DNA of 64,000 nt from Thermoflavifilum sp. Lineage in GTDB: Bacteria > Bacteroidota > Bacteroidia > Chitinophagales > Chitinophagaceae. Location: the NCBI GenBank assembly GCA_023511875.1, contig JAIMAQ010000003.1, positions 124,001-188,000 of the forward strand, in the 5' to 3' direction. Positions 1-11,600 of this stretch are shown piece by piece. Numbering within the stretch: position 1 is the first letter of the stretch; every line of letters starts with the position of its first letter. The translations under genes were made by a program, and so were the position numbers. Below the pieces are notes generated by a model, which saw only the letters and a list, made by a program, of their open reading frames with translations, did not search any database and was not told the origin of the DNA.

Positions 1-1
1 C

Positions 2-547
2 TTTTCGGTGGTGGGTCAAGATCTCAACAAGTTTAAATCGGCTTTTACACTCCTTCTCACTTCTAGAGGCATTCCGCAGATGTATTATGGTGATGAGATA
101 TTGATGAAAGGCATATCGGCGCCAGATGGACTGGTGCGTAAAGATTTTCCAGGAGGATGGCTCAATGATTCCCTAAATAAATTCACCGAAGCGGGAAGAA
201 GCGATACGGAAAATATAGCTTTTCATTTCATTCAAAACCTTGCACATTTCCGACTACATAGCGACGCATTACAACAAGGCAAACTCATGCAATATGTTCC
301 CGAAAATAATGTATATGTGTATTTCAGATATACCAACCAAGAAACAGTAATGATTGCCATCAATGGAAATGATAATGACGTAACAGTTTCTACCAGCCGT
401 TTTGCCGAACGTCTGAAAGAATATACCCAAGCATTAGACGTATTACATCATCAAACCATAAACGATATTTCACATTTTACATTAGCACCTCATGCGCCAT
501 TGGTTTGGCAATTTACACGCGATCAAACATCTTCAAAACAACCATAA
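2..547 (+). CDS. GH13 alpha-amylase family protein (neopullulanase/cyclomaltodextrinase-like), C-terminal part, truncated by window start
   Basis: Reads GQDLNKFKSAFTLLLTSRGIPQMYYGDEILM..., typical GH13 C-terminal catalytic segment and beta domain; adjacent to maltose-metabolism genes. Confidence 0.85.
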   Translation, partial: FSVVGQDLNKFKSAFTLLLTSRGIPQMYYGDEILMKGISAPDGLVRKDFPGGWLNDSLNKFTEAGRSDTENIAFHFIQNLAHFRLHSDALQQGKLMQYVPENNVYVYFRYTNQETVMIAINGNDNDVTVSTSRFAERLKEYTQALDVLHHQTINDISHFTLAPHAPLVWQFTRDQTSSKQP

Positions 548-550
548 CTC

Positions 551-1231
551 ATGCAAACCAACTCAATCCTGGCTTGTATTTTTGATTTAGATGGCGTATT
601 GGTCAACACAGCCCATTATCATTACTTGTCGTGGAAACAGCTTACTTCAACATGGGGCGTACCCTTTACGGAGCAAGATAATGAACAACTAAAAGGCCTT
701 AGTCGGGAAGATTCCTTAGCGAAACTGCTGCTCATCACAGGAAAAACTTTAACAGCTGAAGAGCGTGAGCAAACCTTATTGGAAAAAAATAATTTGTTCA
801 GAAAATATTTAGAACAAATGACACCAGAAGATGTGTTGCCTGGTGTACGATCATTATTATCTGCACTTAAAAAAGCTCAAATTCGTTTGGCTGTAGCGTC
901 GTCCAGCAAGAATGCACAAACTGTTTTACAACAAACCGAATTACTCTCCTGGTTTGATGCGGTAGTAGATGGCAACCAGATCCAATATGCAAAGCCCAAT
1001 CCAGAAGTATTTTTATTGGCAGCAAAAAAGCTCAATGTATTACCCAGTGAGTCAATAGTATTTGAAGACGCACAAGCAGGTATAGAAGCCGCTCTTGCTG
1101 GAGGTTTCTATTGTATAGGAGTGGGCGATGCTCAACTATTGCATCAAGCACATATTACCGTGCCCAATTTAGAAAATATCGTTCCACAGGAGCTTTTCAC
1201 ACAACTGCTTCACATACCCACGAAAGGATAA
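551..1231 (+). CDS. pgmB: beta-phosphoglucomutase (HAD superfamily)
   Basis: FDLDGVLVNTAHYHYLSWKQL motif, SSSKNA, FEDAQAGIEAALAGG; next to a GH65 phosphorylase. Confidence 0.9.
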   Translation: MQTNSILACIFDLDGVLVNTAHYHYLSWKQLTSTWGVPFTEQDNEQLKGLSREDSLAKLLLITGKTLTAEEREQTLLEKNNLFRKYLEQMTPEDVLPGVRSLLSALKKAQIRLAVASSSKNAQTVLQQTELLSWFDAVVDGNQIQYAKPNPEVFLLAAKKLNVLPSESIVFEDAQAGIEAALAGGFYCIGVGDAQLLHQAHITVPNLENIVPQELFTQLLHIPTKG

Positions 1232-1247
1232 AATGATTTGGTTTATG

Positions 1248-3593
1248 GAAACTTTTATTACGGCTGATCCATGGAAGATTATTCAGGAAGAATTTGATCC
1301 CGCTAAACAATTAATTGCAGAAAGCCTATTTAGCATTGGCAATGGCCATATGGGGCAACGTGGAAATTTTGAAGAAAAATATTCTGGCCCTTCTTTGCAG
1401 GGACATTATATTGGTGGAGTATACTACCCCGATCGTACACGCGTGGGTTGGTGGAAAAATGGCTATCCTGAATATTTTGCAAAAGTGTTAAATGCACCCG
1501 CATGGATTCAAATCTTTTTGCAAATCGATGGGGAAGAGGTGGATTTGTTTCGAGTTAAACATATCCATGCTTTTCGGAGAGAACTCAATATGCAAGAAGG
1601 GTATTTGAAACGTACTTGCATTATTGAATGCATAAATGGAAAACAATTACATATTGCGAGTACGCGATTCTGTAGCATGACTAAGCACGAAGCAGGTTTA
1701 ATCCGCTATGAAATTACACCATTGAATTTTTCAGGAACCATTGATTTGCAATTTCCTGTAGATGCCAATGTACAGAACGCCGATGCCAATTATCAAGAAA
1801 AATTTTGGGAGCATATACACAGCGAAGCCATCATACCTTGTACTCCTCAACAGCCGAGCTATGCATGGGTAGTGGCCCGAACAAAGAAATCGCATTTCAC
1901 AGTGAGTACCGCAATTCATCCACGTATCTGGCACAATCAAAATCTCTTGCCTATAGCTTTTCGGAAAAAAGTGCGTGAAAAATATGCCTCTTTGGAAACA
2001 ACACTTGAAGTGCAACAAAATGAAACTTATGTGATGGAGAAATATGCAGCCATATTATCGTCGCTCAACCATGATCCTGCACATATAGAAGCACACACTC
2101 ATGAGCAATTGCACCAATATGTGGAAATAGGATTCGATGCTTTGCTTCAAGAACAAAAAACCTACTGGACTAATAAATGGAAGATGATGGATGTGCAAAT
2201 CGAAGGAGACGTTAAAGCTCAGCAAGGCATTCGGTTTAATATCTTCCAACTTCACCAAACTTATACAGGTGATGATGAGCGACTCAATATTGGCCCAAAG
2301 GGATTTACAGGCGAAAAATATGGAGGCGCCACGTATTGGGATACTGAAGCTTATTGCTTACCCTTTTACCTGGCTACTGCCGATGAACATGTTGCCCGTA
2401 ACTTGTTGTTGTATCGATATCGACATTTACCTAAAGCCATTGAAAATGCAACCAAGCTGGGGTTTGGCCATGGTGCTGCACTCTATCCCATGGTAACGAT
2501 GAATGGTGAAGAATGTCATAATGAATGGGAAATCACTTTTGAAGAAATTCATCGGAATGGAGCTATTGCTTATGCCATCTGGAATTATGTAAATTATACA
2601 GGTGATCGCGATTATCTGGTTAGCTATGGACTCGAAGTACTTATTGCCATTGCACGCTTTTGGGCACAGCGAGTAAATTGGAGTGAGCCCAAACAAAAAT
2701 ATGTGATCTTAGGCGTAACAGGGCCTAATGAATATGAGAATAACGTCAACAACAACTGGTACACCAATTTCATAGCCTGCTGGTGTTTGGAATATGCTCA
2801 GAGTGCTATTTCTTTTGTAAAACAAAAAGCACCCCACAAGCTAGCGGAATTGTTTGCGCGTATACAGTTTCAAGAAGAAACAGAAGTTCCTCAATGGGAG
2901 CATATTCGCACCCATATGTATTTTCCCGAAGAACCTTCACTGGGTATTTTCTTACAACAAGAGGGTTATTTAGACAAAGAACAAAAACTAGTGAGCGACT
3001 TATCGGCCGATGATTTGCCGCTATACAAGCATTGGAGCTGGGATCGCATTTTGCGTTCTTGCTTCATCAAGCAAGCCGATGTATTGCAAGGATTGTATTT
3101 TTTTGAAGATCGTTTTTCTACAGAACAAATCCGGAAAAATTTTGCATTTTATGAGCCTCGCACTGTGCATGAATCTTCACTTTCTCCTTGTATACACAGC
3201 ATCTTGGCGGCTAAAATAGGCGACGAGCAAAAAGCATATGAACTATACTTGCGCACCGCCCGACTCGATCTCGATGATTACAACAAAGATACCTCCGATG
3301 GTTGCCATATCACCAGCATGGCAGGCACCTGGCTAAGCATTGTGCAAGGCTTTGCTGGTATGCGCGTAAGAAGTGATGCACTGCATTTTCAACCCTTTAT
3401 CCCGCGCCAATGGCAAGCATATGAATTTCGCATTCAGTTTCGGGGAAATTGGCTCAAGATCAGGGTTACACAAGCAGAAATTCACATCGAAAATCATGGA
3501 AATAAACCAATAGAAGTGTTTATATTTGGTCAACCACACCAGTTAGACGAGCAACACCAGCTGCGTGTGGCCAGGCCAAACCTTCTACCATGA
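1248..3593 (+). CDS. glycoside hydrolase family 65 protein, probable maltose phosphorylase
   Basis: ESLFSIGNGHMGQRGNFEEKYSG...GGVYYPDRTRVGWWKNGYPEYFAKVLNAP is characteristic of GH65; an internal ATG at 1248 is a plausible start. Confidence 0.9.
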   Translation, partial: ETFITADPWKIIQEEFDPAKQLIAESLFSIGNGHMGQRGNFEEKYSGPSLQGHYIGGVYYPDRTRVGWWKNGYPEYFAKVLNAPAWIQIFLQIDGEEVDLFRVKHIHAFRRELNMQEGYLKRTCIIECINGKQLHIASTRFCSMTKHEAGLIRYEITPLNFSGTIDLQFPVDANVQNADANYQEKFWEHIHSEAIIPCTPQQPSYAWVVARTKKSHFTVSTAIHPRIWHNQNLLPIAFRKKVREKYASLETTLEVQQNETYVMEKYAAILSSLNHDPAHIEAHTHEQLHQYVEIGFDALLQEQKTYWTNKWKMMDVQIEGDVKAQQGIRFNIFQLHQTYTGDDERLNIGPKGFTGEKYGGATYWDTEAYCLPFYLATADEHVARNLLLYRYRHLPKAIENATKLGFGHGAALYPMVTMNGEECHNEWEITFEEIHRNGAIAYAIWNYVNYTGDRDYLVSYGLEVLIAIARFWAQRVNWSEPKQKYVILGVTGPNEYENNVNNNWYTNFIACWCLEYAQSAISFVKQKAPHKLAELFARIQFQEETEVPQWEHIRTHMYFPEEPSLGIFLQQEGYLDKEQKLVSDLSADDLPLYKHWSWDRILRSCFIKQADVLQGLYFFEDRFSTEQIRKNFAFYEPRTVHESSLSPCIHSILAAKIGDEQKAYELYLRTARLDLDDYNKDTSDGCHITSMAGTWLSIVQGFAGMRVRSDALHFQPFIPRQWQAYEFRIQFRGNWLKIRVTQAEIHIENHGNKPIEVFIFGQPHQLDEQHQLRVARPNLLP

Positions 3594-5539
3594 CAGCTAA
3601 ACCCAGCTCCGATACACATCGTCCAGAAATAGTAGCCGCTTCACGGATTAGTGATTTTGATGTCTCGCTATTCCAAGCCGGCAAACACTATAGAATGTAT
3701 GAAAAGCTAGGCTGCCACCCAGGCGTACACGAGGGCAGAGCAGGAGCTTTCTTTGCTGTATGGGCACCTTACGCCGAACAAGTATCGGTCGTAGGTAGTT
3801 TCAACGATTGGCAACCACACACCCATCCTCTTCATCCACGATGGGATCATTCAGGTATTTGGGAAGGTTTTATTCCTCACGTGAAGGTGGGTGATATGTA
3901 TAAGTTTTTTATTCGCTCACGCGATGGAGAAATCTTTTACAAAGGAGATCCTTATGCTTTTCATTGGGAAAAACGCCCCCATACGGCTTCCATCGTTTGG
4001 TCGCTCGATTATGCTTGGCAAGATGATGAGTGGATGAATAAGCGACATGCATACAACAACTTGCATTGCCCTTTTACTGTTTATGAAGTACATTTAGGAT
4101 CTTGGCGCAGGCCCGATCCGTATAATCACGAAGTATTTTACAACTATCGAGAGATTGCCGATCAGCTTGTACCTTATGTACGCGACATGGGATTTACTCA
4201 TGTAGAGCTCATGCCTGTGATGGAGCATCCTTTCGATGGATCCTGGGGTTATCAGATCACGGGCTACTTTGCACCCACTTCGCGGTACGGCACTCCACAA
4301 GATTTTATGTACTTGATCGATCGTTTTCATCAAGCAGAGATTGGCGTGATTCTCGATTGGGTGCCTTCGCATTTTCCAGCCGATGCCCATGGGCTATTTC
4401 GCTTCGATGGCTCTCATGTATATGAATATGCCGACATGCGAAAGGGCTTTCAAAAAGATTGGAATAGCTATATTTTCAATTATGCCCGCAACGAAGTGCG
4501 TTGCTTTTTGTTGAGCAATGCATTATTTTGGCTCGATAAATATCATATCGATGGGTTGCGCGTAGATGCCGTAGCTTCTATGATTTACCTCGATTATTCT
4601 AAAAAGGAAGGCGAGTGGGTGCCCAATGAGCATGGAGGTCGAGAAAACCTGGAAGCTATTTCATTGCTGCAAGAGCTCAATACATTGGTATATGGCCAAT
4701 ATCCAGGCACACAAACTATTGCAGAAGAATCTACCGCGTTTTACGGCGTGTCTAAACCCGTTTATCTGGGCGGACTGGGTTTTGGAATGAAATGGATGAT
4801 GGGCTGGATGAATGATACTTTGGAATATTTTAAAAGAGATCCTTATTTCCGACAATTCCATCATGACCAGCTCACATTTAGCTTAGTATATGCTTTTAGC
4901 GAAAACTTCATGCTTCCCCTTTCACACGATGAAGTGGTGCATGGCAAGTCGCCCATGATTTATAAAATGCCGGGCGACGATTGGCAAAAGTTTGCCAACC
5001 TGCGTTTGCTCTATGCCTATATGTTCACGCATCCAGGAGCAAAATTATTATTCATGGGAAACGAAATCGCCCAAACTAGCGAGTGGAATTTTAAAGGGCA
5101 GCTTGATTGGCATCTGTTACAATATTCGCTACATCAAGGCATACAGAAACTGGTGAAACAACTTAATACATTATATCGCCAATATACAGCTCTCCATGAA
5201 ACCCAGTTTATGCCTATAGGCTTTGAATGGATTGATATTGGTGATCGGCAACATAGTATTTTCATTTATTCCCGTCATGAAACTGATGGTTATCGCAAGC
5301 TGCTCATTGCCCTCAATATGACGCCAGTGCCTCGCCTCAATTATGAGATTGGCATGGCTGAAGAAGGAGCTTGGCAAGAACTACTTAATACAGATGATCC
5401 AGCGTTTGGAGGAAGTGGAGTAATGAATCCTGGAGTACATGTTACCCATAAACAGCCGTGTAAAGGGAAGCCCTACCAGCTCATTATTGACTTGCCCCCA
5501 TTGGGCGCCGTGATCATGGAACGAACGATAAACCAATAA
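3590..5539 (+). CDS. glgB: 1,4-alpha-glucan branching enzyme (GH13)
   Basis: CBM48-like N-terminus (FFAVWAPYAEQVSVVGSFNDW), DGLRVDAVASMIYLDY, LPLSHDEVVHGK; 4-bp ATGA overlap with the upstream gene. Confidence 0.95.
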   Translation: MTAKPSSDTHRPEIVAASRISDFDVSLFQAGKHYRMYEKLGCHPGVHEGRAGAFFAVWAPYAEQVSVVGSFNDWQPHTHPLHPRWDHSGIWEGFIPHVKVGDMYKFFIRSRDGEIFYKGDPYAFHWEKRPHTASIVWSLDYAWQDDEWMNKRHAYNNLHCPFTVYEVHLGSWRRPDPYNHEVFYNYREIADQLVPYVRDMGFTHVELMPVMEHPFDGSWGYQITGYFAPTSRYGTPQDFMYLIDRFHQAEIGVILDWVPSHFPADAHGLFRFDGSHVYEYADMRKGFQKDWNSYIFNYARNEVRCFLLSNALFWLDKYHIDGLRVDAVASMIYLDYSKKEGEWVPNEHGGRENLEAISLLQELNTLVYGQYPGTQTIAEESTAFYGVSKPVYLGGLGFGMKWMMGWMNDTLEYFKRDPYFRQFHHDQLTFSLVYAFSENFMLPLSHDEVVHGKSPMIYKMPGDDWQKFANLRLLYAYMFTHPGAKLLFMGNEIAQTSEWNFKGQLDWHLLQYSLHQGIQKLVKQLNTLYRQYTALHETQFMPIGFEWIDIGDRQHSIFIYSRHETDGYRKLLIALNMTPVPRLNYEIGMAEEGAWQELLNTDDPAFGGSGVMNPGVHVTHKQPCKGKPYQLIIDLPPLGAVIMERTINQ

Positions 5540-5545
5540 TTCGTT

Positions 5546-6295
5546 ATGCTAAAAGAAGAGCGACAGGCTTTTATTCTCAAACAGATTAACCTGCACAATA
5601 AAGTCCTCTCCTCACAATTGGCAGCTAGTTTAGGCGTTTCAGAAGATACTATACTCCGCGACCTGAAAGAGCTGGCCAGTAAAGGAAGCATCATCAAGGT
5701 GCATGGAGGTGCAGTAAGCCCCTCATTTTATCAACCACTGAATCACCACGTGCCGGCCTACGCCACAGAAGCAAAAAAACAAATTGCCCAAAAAGTTATT
5801 CAGTTGATGAAAAAAGACATGGTGATATTAACGGGTGGGGGCACCACAGTAATCGAATTGGCCAAAGCCATACCCGATAGTCTACGTGCTACTTTTTTCA
5901 CCATTAGCCCCCTAGTGGCCATCGAATTGGTAGCACATCCTAATCTTACCGTTATCACCATTGGTGGCGAGCTTTCTAAAGGTTCTTATGTACACATTGG
6001 TGCGAGTGTTATTAATCAGTTGCACGATATTCGTGCCGATCTATGCTTATTGGGAACCAATGGCCTATCCCCACAAGAAGGCATTACCGATTCTGATTGG
6101 GAAATTGTGCAAGTGAAAAAAGCCATGATACAAGCCAGCGAGAAGACCGCTATTCTTTGTATCTCCGAAAAACTCGACTCACATCAAAAATTTACCGTAT
6201 GCTCGCTCGACGATATTCATTATTTGATCACCGAATTGTCGCCCAATTCCTCGCTGTTAAAAGCATATCACCAGAAAAATTTATGCATCTTATAA
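5546..6295 (+). CDS. DeoR/GlpR family transcriptional regulator
   Basis: N-terminal HTH (LAASLGVSEDTILRDLKELASKGSIIKVHGGAV) followed by sugar-phosphate sensor domain. Confidence 0.9.
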   Translation: MLKEERQAFILKQINLHNKVLSSQLAASLGVSEDTILRDLKELASKGSIIKVHGGAVSPSFYQPLNHHVPAYATEAKKQIAQKVIQLMKKDMVILTGGGTTVIELAKAIPDSLRATFFTISPLVAIELVAHPNLTVITIGGELSKGSYVHIGASVINQLHDIRADLCLLGTNGLSPQEGITDSDWEIVQVKKAMIQASEKTAILCISEKLDSHQKFTVCSLDDIHYLITELSPNSSLLKAYHQKNLCIL

Positions 6296-6308
6296 AAATT
6301 GCTTCTTT

Positions 6309-7037
6309 TTATTGTGGATATCCATTGGTGTAATAATCGAGCGTGATGCGTGTTTTACTGGTAGCTAATGTATCATATTTTCTTCCCCGCACATACCAGG
6401 TATAATTCCGCGTTTGAGTAAGCGAAAGGCTAGCCTTAGCAACAAGTGTTATGTTGGTACCCGTTTCTCTTACCAGGTAATTACCTGCATATGGAAGCTT
6501 AATATAGTCTTTCACCCCTTTGTAAGGTATGGCTGAAAACACTACTGTACTATCGGGTAAAGAAAGAATATCAATAGTTTGCTCGGGCATAATCAGGTTC
6601 ACACATTGCACCATCACATAACCACTATCTGCCGCCTGGCTTCGGTTTTGAACGACAACAAATGGATCTTTGCTGAGGTCGCCACTCCAGAGGATGCCAT
6701 ATCGTTTACCTGCTTCTAAATTTAAGCTGGTTTGTGCAATGGGGGTAAACGTGGCATCACTACCAGCAGTAATGGCAATAGTAGCTTGCCCGGGTTGAAC
6801 GGCTGCATATTCTACTGTACCTGGAAAAATACCTGCATAAGCCAATGCAGAGCCGGTGATCTTTTGGCCATTCAGTAAAAATTGATAAGTAACTGTTGTG
6901 TTGGGCTCACCATTGACAAACTTGACCAAGGCGTTGCTGGTAGCAGGCATTACAGGTCCAGTGATTTGATTTTTTTGACAAGCGGGTAAGCAGCATATAG
7001 CTACAAGCGATATATAAAACAAGAACTTCGACTTCAT
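6309..7037 (-). CDS. DUF4397-like lipoprotein
   Basis: Lipobox CCLPACQKN; FVNGEPNTTVTYQFLLNGQKI resembles DUF4397; downstream of SusD on same strand. Confidence 0.6.
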   Translation of the reverse strand: MKSKFLFYISLVAICCLPACQKNQITGPVMPATSNALVKFVNGEPNTTVTYQFLLNGQKITGSALAYAGIFPGTVEYAAVQPGQATIAITAGSDATFTPIAQTSLNLEAGKRYGILWSGDLSKDPFVVVQNRSQAADSGYVMVQCVNLIMPEQTIDILSLPDSTVVFSAIPYKGVKDYIKLPYAGNYLVRETGTNITLVAKASLSLTQTRNYTWYVRGRKYDTLATSKTRITLDYYTNGYPQ

Positions 7038-7099
7038 GGTATGTTTCGTTTTTTTGTAAACAACATAAGCATAATCAATGAAGAAAAAATAAAATTGAT

Positions 7100-8662
7100 T
7101 TAGGGTTGACTAAACCAGCATTCTAAGGTGTGGTAATCGGGTTGATCAGCACCAATCTTTTTTAAGGCATTCAAATTCCACACATATTCCGAATTATACC
7201 TTGGCCTCACGCGATAAGCAGGCTTACCATTATTGTCGACATACATCTGGCTAGGCGAAGGCAAGGTGAAGCCCACAAATACTTGTTGCCCAGTTCGTGG
7301 ATCGATATCGGTGTAATGATATTTTCTAAGATCATTCCATACTTCTACAAAGCCAAATCCCCACAAAGCGATAAATTTCTGACACATGATCATCGAAAGC
7401 GTAAGCTGATTGGGATCAGTGGGCACAACCTGTGTATTGCTCAGATAATTCACTACAGACGTATCAGTAAGCTTTAATCCGCAATATTGTATATGCGCTT
7501 TAATACCATTTTGATAAGCATTCCAGGCTGTGGCCATATCGCCTTTTTTATAGGCAGCTTCTGCTTTACAAAATTGCAATTCAGCATAAGTCATGATGGG
7601 GAAAGGCCCTTCACTAAATACATATTTACCCGGATCTCCATGCTTAGGCGACCGATTTAAACCATATGGATTCAACAATGCGCGGCTGCTCACTGCTCTA
7701 CCGGTATCGCCCGATACCGCATCTGCACCTCGATATACGCCAGCAGCATCGGTAACCAACATCACGGGCATGCGCGGATCAGTCTCCCCGAACACCGTTC
7801 CGTTCATGAGGTTTACGATAAATTGTGATTGCCGATATATACTAAAATTATTTCGTGTAGGACTCAGAAAATTCGCATCAGCTGAAGAATTCCCATTAAA
7901 AGGCACTGAAAAATTATCGGCATTGCTGGTAAACGATTGATTGACCCAAGCAATTACTGAATCGGGTTGATAATATTGTGAACTTTTATTCGACAATGTT
8001 TGCATAGCTCTTGCCTTCAAGCCATAGACAAACTTGATCCATTTGGTGCGATCGCCTTTATAAACCAAATCACCACGAGCCAAATTGGTTTGCGAAACTC
8101 CTCCATCGGTACGGTTCAGATAGGCCAATGCCGAATCACACAGAGCAAATACAGTTTGATAAGCATATTCTTGATCATCATAATTATATTCCGATTTATT
8201 GGGATCTTCAATAAAAGCGTCTTTGATGATAATCGGTCCATGATAATCTGTAGCCGTAAGCCAGCCCCAGGCGCGTAATGCATATCCTACACCCACATAA
8301 TCCCATTGCCGAGCATTCATGCCATTTTCAATCATTCTACTCAAATTCATACCCATATCGAAATACACCATACGCCAAATTTGTCCCATAGCATCGCTAG
8401 CTGGATAGTATCCATACAAATCGGCATTTGAGCTCCCTGCATAATAATGAAAGAAATTATTGTAGCAACCTAAATAGCGGCCATCAAAACCAACATCCAC
8501 GGCCATCTTTGACAGAATAGGAGAAAGCCATAAAGCCGCTTCCACATTATCGGGATTGCTGGGGTCGCTGTTAATATCGAGATATTTTTTACAGCTGCTG
8601 AAAGAACTAATCAACAGGCCAGCAATCACTATGTGAAGAACAGAAGTGCGTATACGGTTCAT
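7100..8662 (-). CDS. SusD/RagB-like nutrient-binding outer membrane lipoprotein
   Basis: SSCKKYLDINSDPSNPDNV..., typical SusD-like N-terminus; directly downstream of SusC. Confidence 0.93.
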   Translation of the reverse strand: MNRIRTSVLHIVIAGLLISSFSSCKKYLDINSDPSNPDNVEAALWLSPILSKMAVDVGFDGRYLGCYNNFFHYYAGSSNADLYGYYPASDAMGQIWRMVYFDMGMNLSRMIENGMNARQWDYVGVGYALRAWGWLTATDYHGPIIIKDAFIEDPNKSEYNYDDQEYAYQTVFALCDSALAYLNRTDGGVSQTNLARGDLVYKGDRTKWIKFVYGLKARAMQTLSNKSSQYYQPDSVIAWVNQSFTSNADNFSVPFNGNSSADANFLSPTRNNFSIYRQSQFIVNLMNGTVFGETDPRMPVMLVTDAAGVYRGADAVSGDTGRAVSSRALLNPYGLNRSPKHGDPGKYVFSEGPFPIMTYAELQFCKAEAAYKKGDMATAWNAYQNGIKAHIQYCGLKLTDTSVVNYLSNTQVVPTDPNQLTLSMIMCQKFIALWGFGFVEVWNDLRKYHYTDIDPRTGQQVFVGFTLPSPSQMYVDNNGKPAYRVRPRYNSEYVWNLNALKKIGADQPDYHTLECWFSQP

Positions 8663-8698
8663 AATAGTATGCATTTTAAGAGATCAAATATTGAACAT

Positions 8699-11600
8699 TT
8701 AAAAACGGGCATTCAAGGTGAAATTGAACACACGTGGTTTACCCACCACATTATAATCGATGCCAGCTCCACCCGAGCCCAATGTGGCTGGTGTGGTACC
8801 GTTTACGTCGGGATCCTGCCCGCTATAATTGGTGAACATAAACAAATTAGACGACGAAATGCTTACACTCAACGACTGAATGGTTTGTTGACGACCCAGC
8901 CATTTGCGCGGTAATTCATACATCAGATATACATCACGCAGACGAACCCAATTGATATTTTTTTCTACATAATCCGATTCCACACTTACATTGGAGAAAT
9001 AATTGGAGTTGTACATAGGAGTAATCTCAATAGTGTTAGGTGTAGGCTTAGCAGAGTTTTCTAAGCCATCTTTTAGTACGCCTTTTACTACCACTGGAGT
9101 TTCCCGATTTAAGGTAGCTGTGCTCAAGCCCAGTCGATACAATTGTAAAGCAGTAGCATTGAATACATCTCCACCTCTACGAAAATCAAACAAGAAAGAA
9201 AGGGTAAAACCTTTCCAAGAAAAGCTATTGTTTACACCACCAGTGAATTTAGGATTGCGGTCGCCAATGACTTGAAAGCTATTATCTTTTAATGGATACC
9301 CATTCAAGGGATTCACGAGGATATCGCCATTGTTGTTACGCATCCAGGTTGCACCCGTGAAAGTGGTTAATGGCCCACCCACCTTCATGCCATTGCGTAG
9401 GTTGCCATATAGCCAAGTATCTGAATTATAAAATTCTGTAACTCCTGAAGGTAGACTAAGCAATTTGCTGCGGTTGAAAGCATAATTCACCGTGATATCC
9501 CAACGTAAGGCAGCCGTTTGTATGGGAGTACCTGTAATTGTAATTTCTAAACCATGATTGGTTAAGCTTCCCCCGTTGATGGTATACAACACAAAGCCCG
9601 GTGCATAAGATTTGCGCACGAGAGGCACAATCTGGTGAATAGATTTGGTTTTGTAATATTCTCCATCAAAAATTAATCTGCTGTTGTAAAATTCCAGATG
9701 GGCACCGTATGAATAAGAAGTTGTTTGCTCTGGGCGTAAATAAGGATTAGGCCCGTTAAAATTGAAAGCAAAGCCACCGCCAGTGGTAGATTGCGGCAAC
9801 AAACCTGGATAAATTTGATAAGGTGGAGCATCTTTACCCACCTGAGCTACTGAAGCCCGCAATTTACCAAAGTTCATCACCTGTTTTAGCCCCGCCAATG
9901 CCGGAATTTCCGTAAAAGCAAAACTCATATTGGCCGAAGGATAAAAGAAATGATTCCGTCCAATAGGTAGGGTAGAAGTCCAGTCGTTTCGACCTGTGAG
10001 TTGTAGATTGAAAATTTCTTTATACCCAATATTGAATTCACCAAAAACGCCGATCAATCGCTTTCTTACTAAACTGGTGAGATTGCTAATGGTAAGCTTG
10101 TCGGCAATGTTGAGCGATACAAAATCATTCACCAAAAAATTTTGTCCGCTTTGTGCTTCCGTATGTGTACGGTTGTTATACACGGCATTACCCACCAATA
10201 GTGAGGTGTGCCAGGAACCAAAATCATGCGTTGCCCGAGCGATGAGCTGGGTATAAATATTTTGGGTGATGGAAGTATATTGATCAATACGTCCATTAAA
10301 CTGATAGGCAAATGTGGAATTCGCATTATAGTAAATCATCCCATTGGTGGTGTAGGCATCATTACCCAAGCGAGCACTGAGCGAAAGCCAGCGAAGAGGG
10401 TCATAGGTAATTCCAAAATTTCCAATGAAACGGCGTGTTTTATCATAAAAATGATTCTTGTTGACCGAAAAGAATGGATTGTCGTATTCTTGATCTGGTG
10501 TATGATTGGGATAAACTAATTTTTTAGAACCATCGGGATTGAGGTAATCGCGTACATCCATATAAGGAGGCCAAAGATATAAGCCCAATAAAAAGCTAGT
10601 AGGCCCTTTCTCTGCCTTAGTATTATCGGCTTGGATATAAGAAACAGATGCATCAGTTGATAGCTTGCTGGAAATACGAGCATTTACGCGTAAGGTCACG
10701 TTAGTGCGTTTGTAATCTGTATTGGGCACTACACCTTGATCATCTAAATAACTCGTCGATAAGCGATAAGTCACTTGATTGTTTCCACCAGAAAAAGAAA
10801 GATTATGGGTTTGCCGAATACCCGTGCGGAAAAAATGATGGATATTATCGTAAAACTTTGTGCCAGCTGGTATACGCGGTCCAAAATAACTGATAGAGCT
10901 GGGGTCAAAGACACCATTAAAGCCTCGATCATACACCCTTTGCACTTCTGGAAAGCGATAAAGCTTGGTAGTAGTAAGGGTACCGTTATAATCTACCGTT
11001 GGCTTGCCCGCTTTGCCCGACTTAGTAGTAATCACAATTGCACCGCTAGTGGCTTCAATACCATACAAAGCTGTAGCCTCAGGCCCTTTCAAGATGGTAA
11101 TACTTTCAATATCATTTGGATTTAGATCGGCTATGCGGTTGGTAAAATCAAAACGGCGGTTGGCGTAGTCTACTGCACTTTGGTTAATGGAAGTGAGCGA
11201 TGCTGTACTAAAGGTAGAATTATCAACGGGCACACCATCTACGATAAACAAGGGCGAATTACTTAATCCAATCGAATTAATGCCGCGCAGTTGAATAGCA
11301 TCCGATGCTCCAGGAAGACCACTGGTGCTATTAACCGTTAAACCCGCTACACGCCCCTGCAGGGCCGATACGAAATCGGTGCGATGGGTATTTTCGATAT
11401 CGGCACCGCTAATTTTTTGGACGGCGTAACCCAGCTTACGTTCCTGTTGCTGCTGCCCTAAGGCGGTCACCACCACCTCATTGAGTTGCGAACGTGTAGG
11501 CTGCAAAACCACTTGAAAGCTAGACCTATCTCCAACTCGTACTTCCTGCGGAGCATAGCCAATGAAGCTAAATTGCAGGCTTTCATCAGGTGTGGCTTGC

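Noticed and set aside
10775-11125. 116-aa plus-strand ORF inside susC
   Set aside because: Antisense to the SusC plug domain; shadow ORF.
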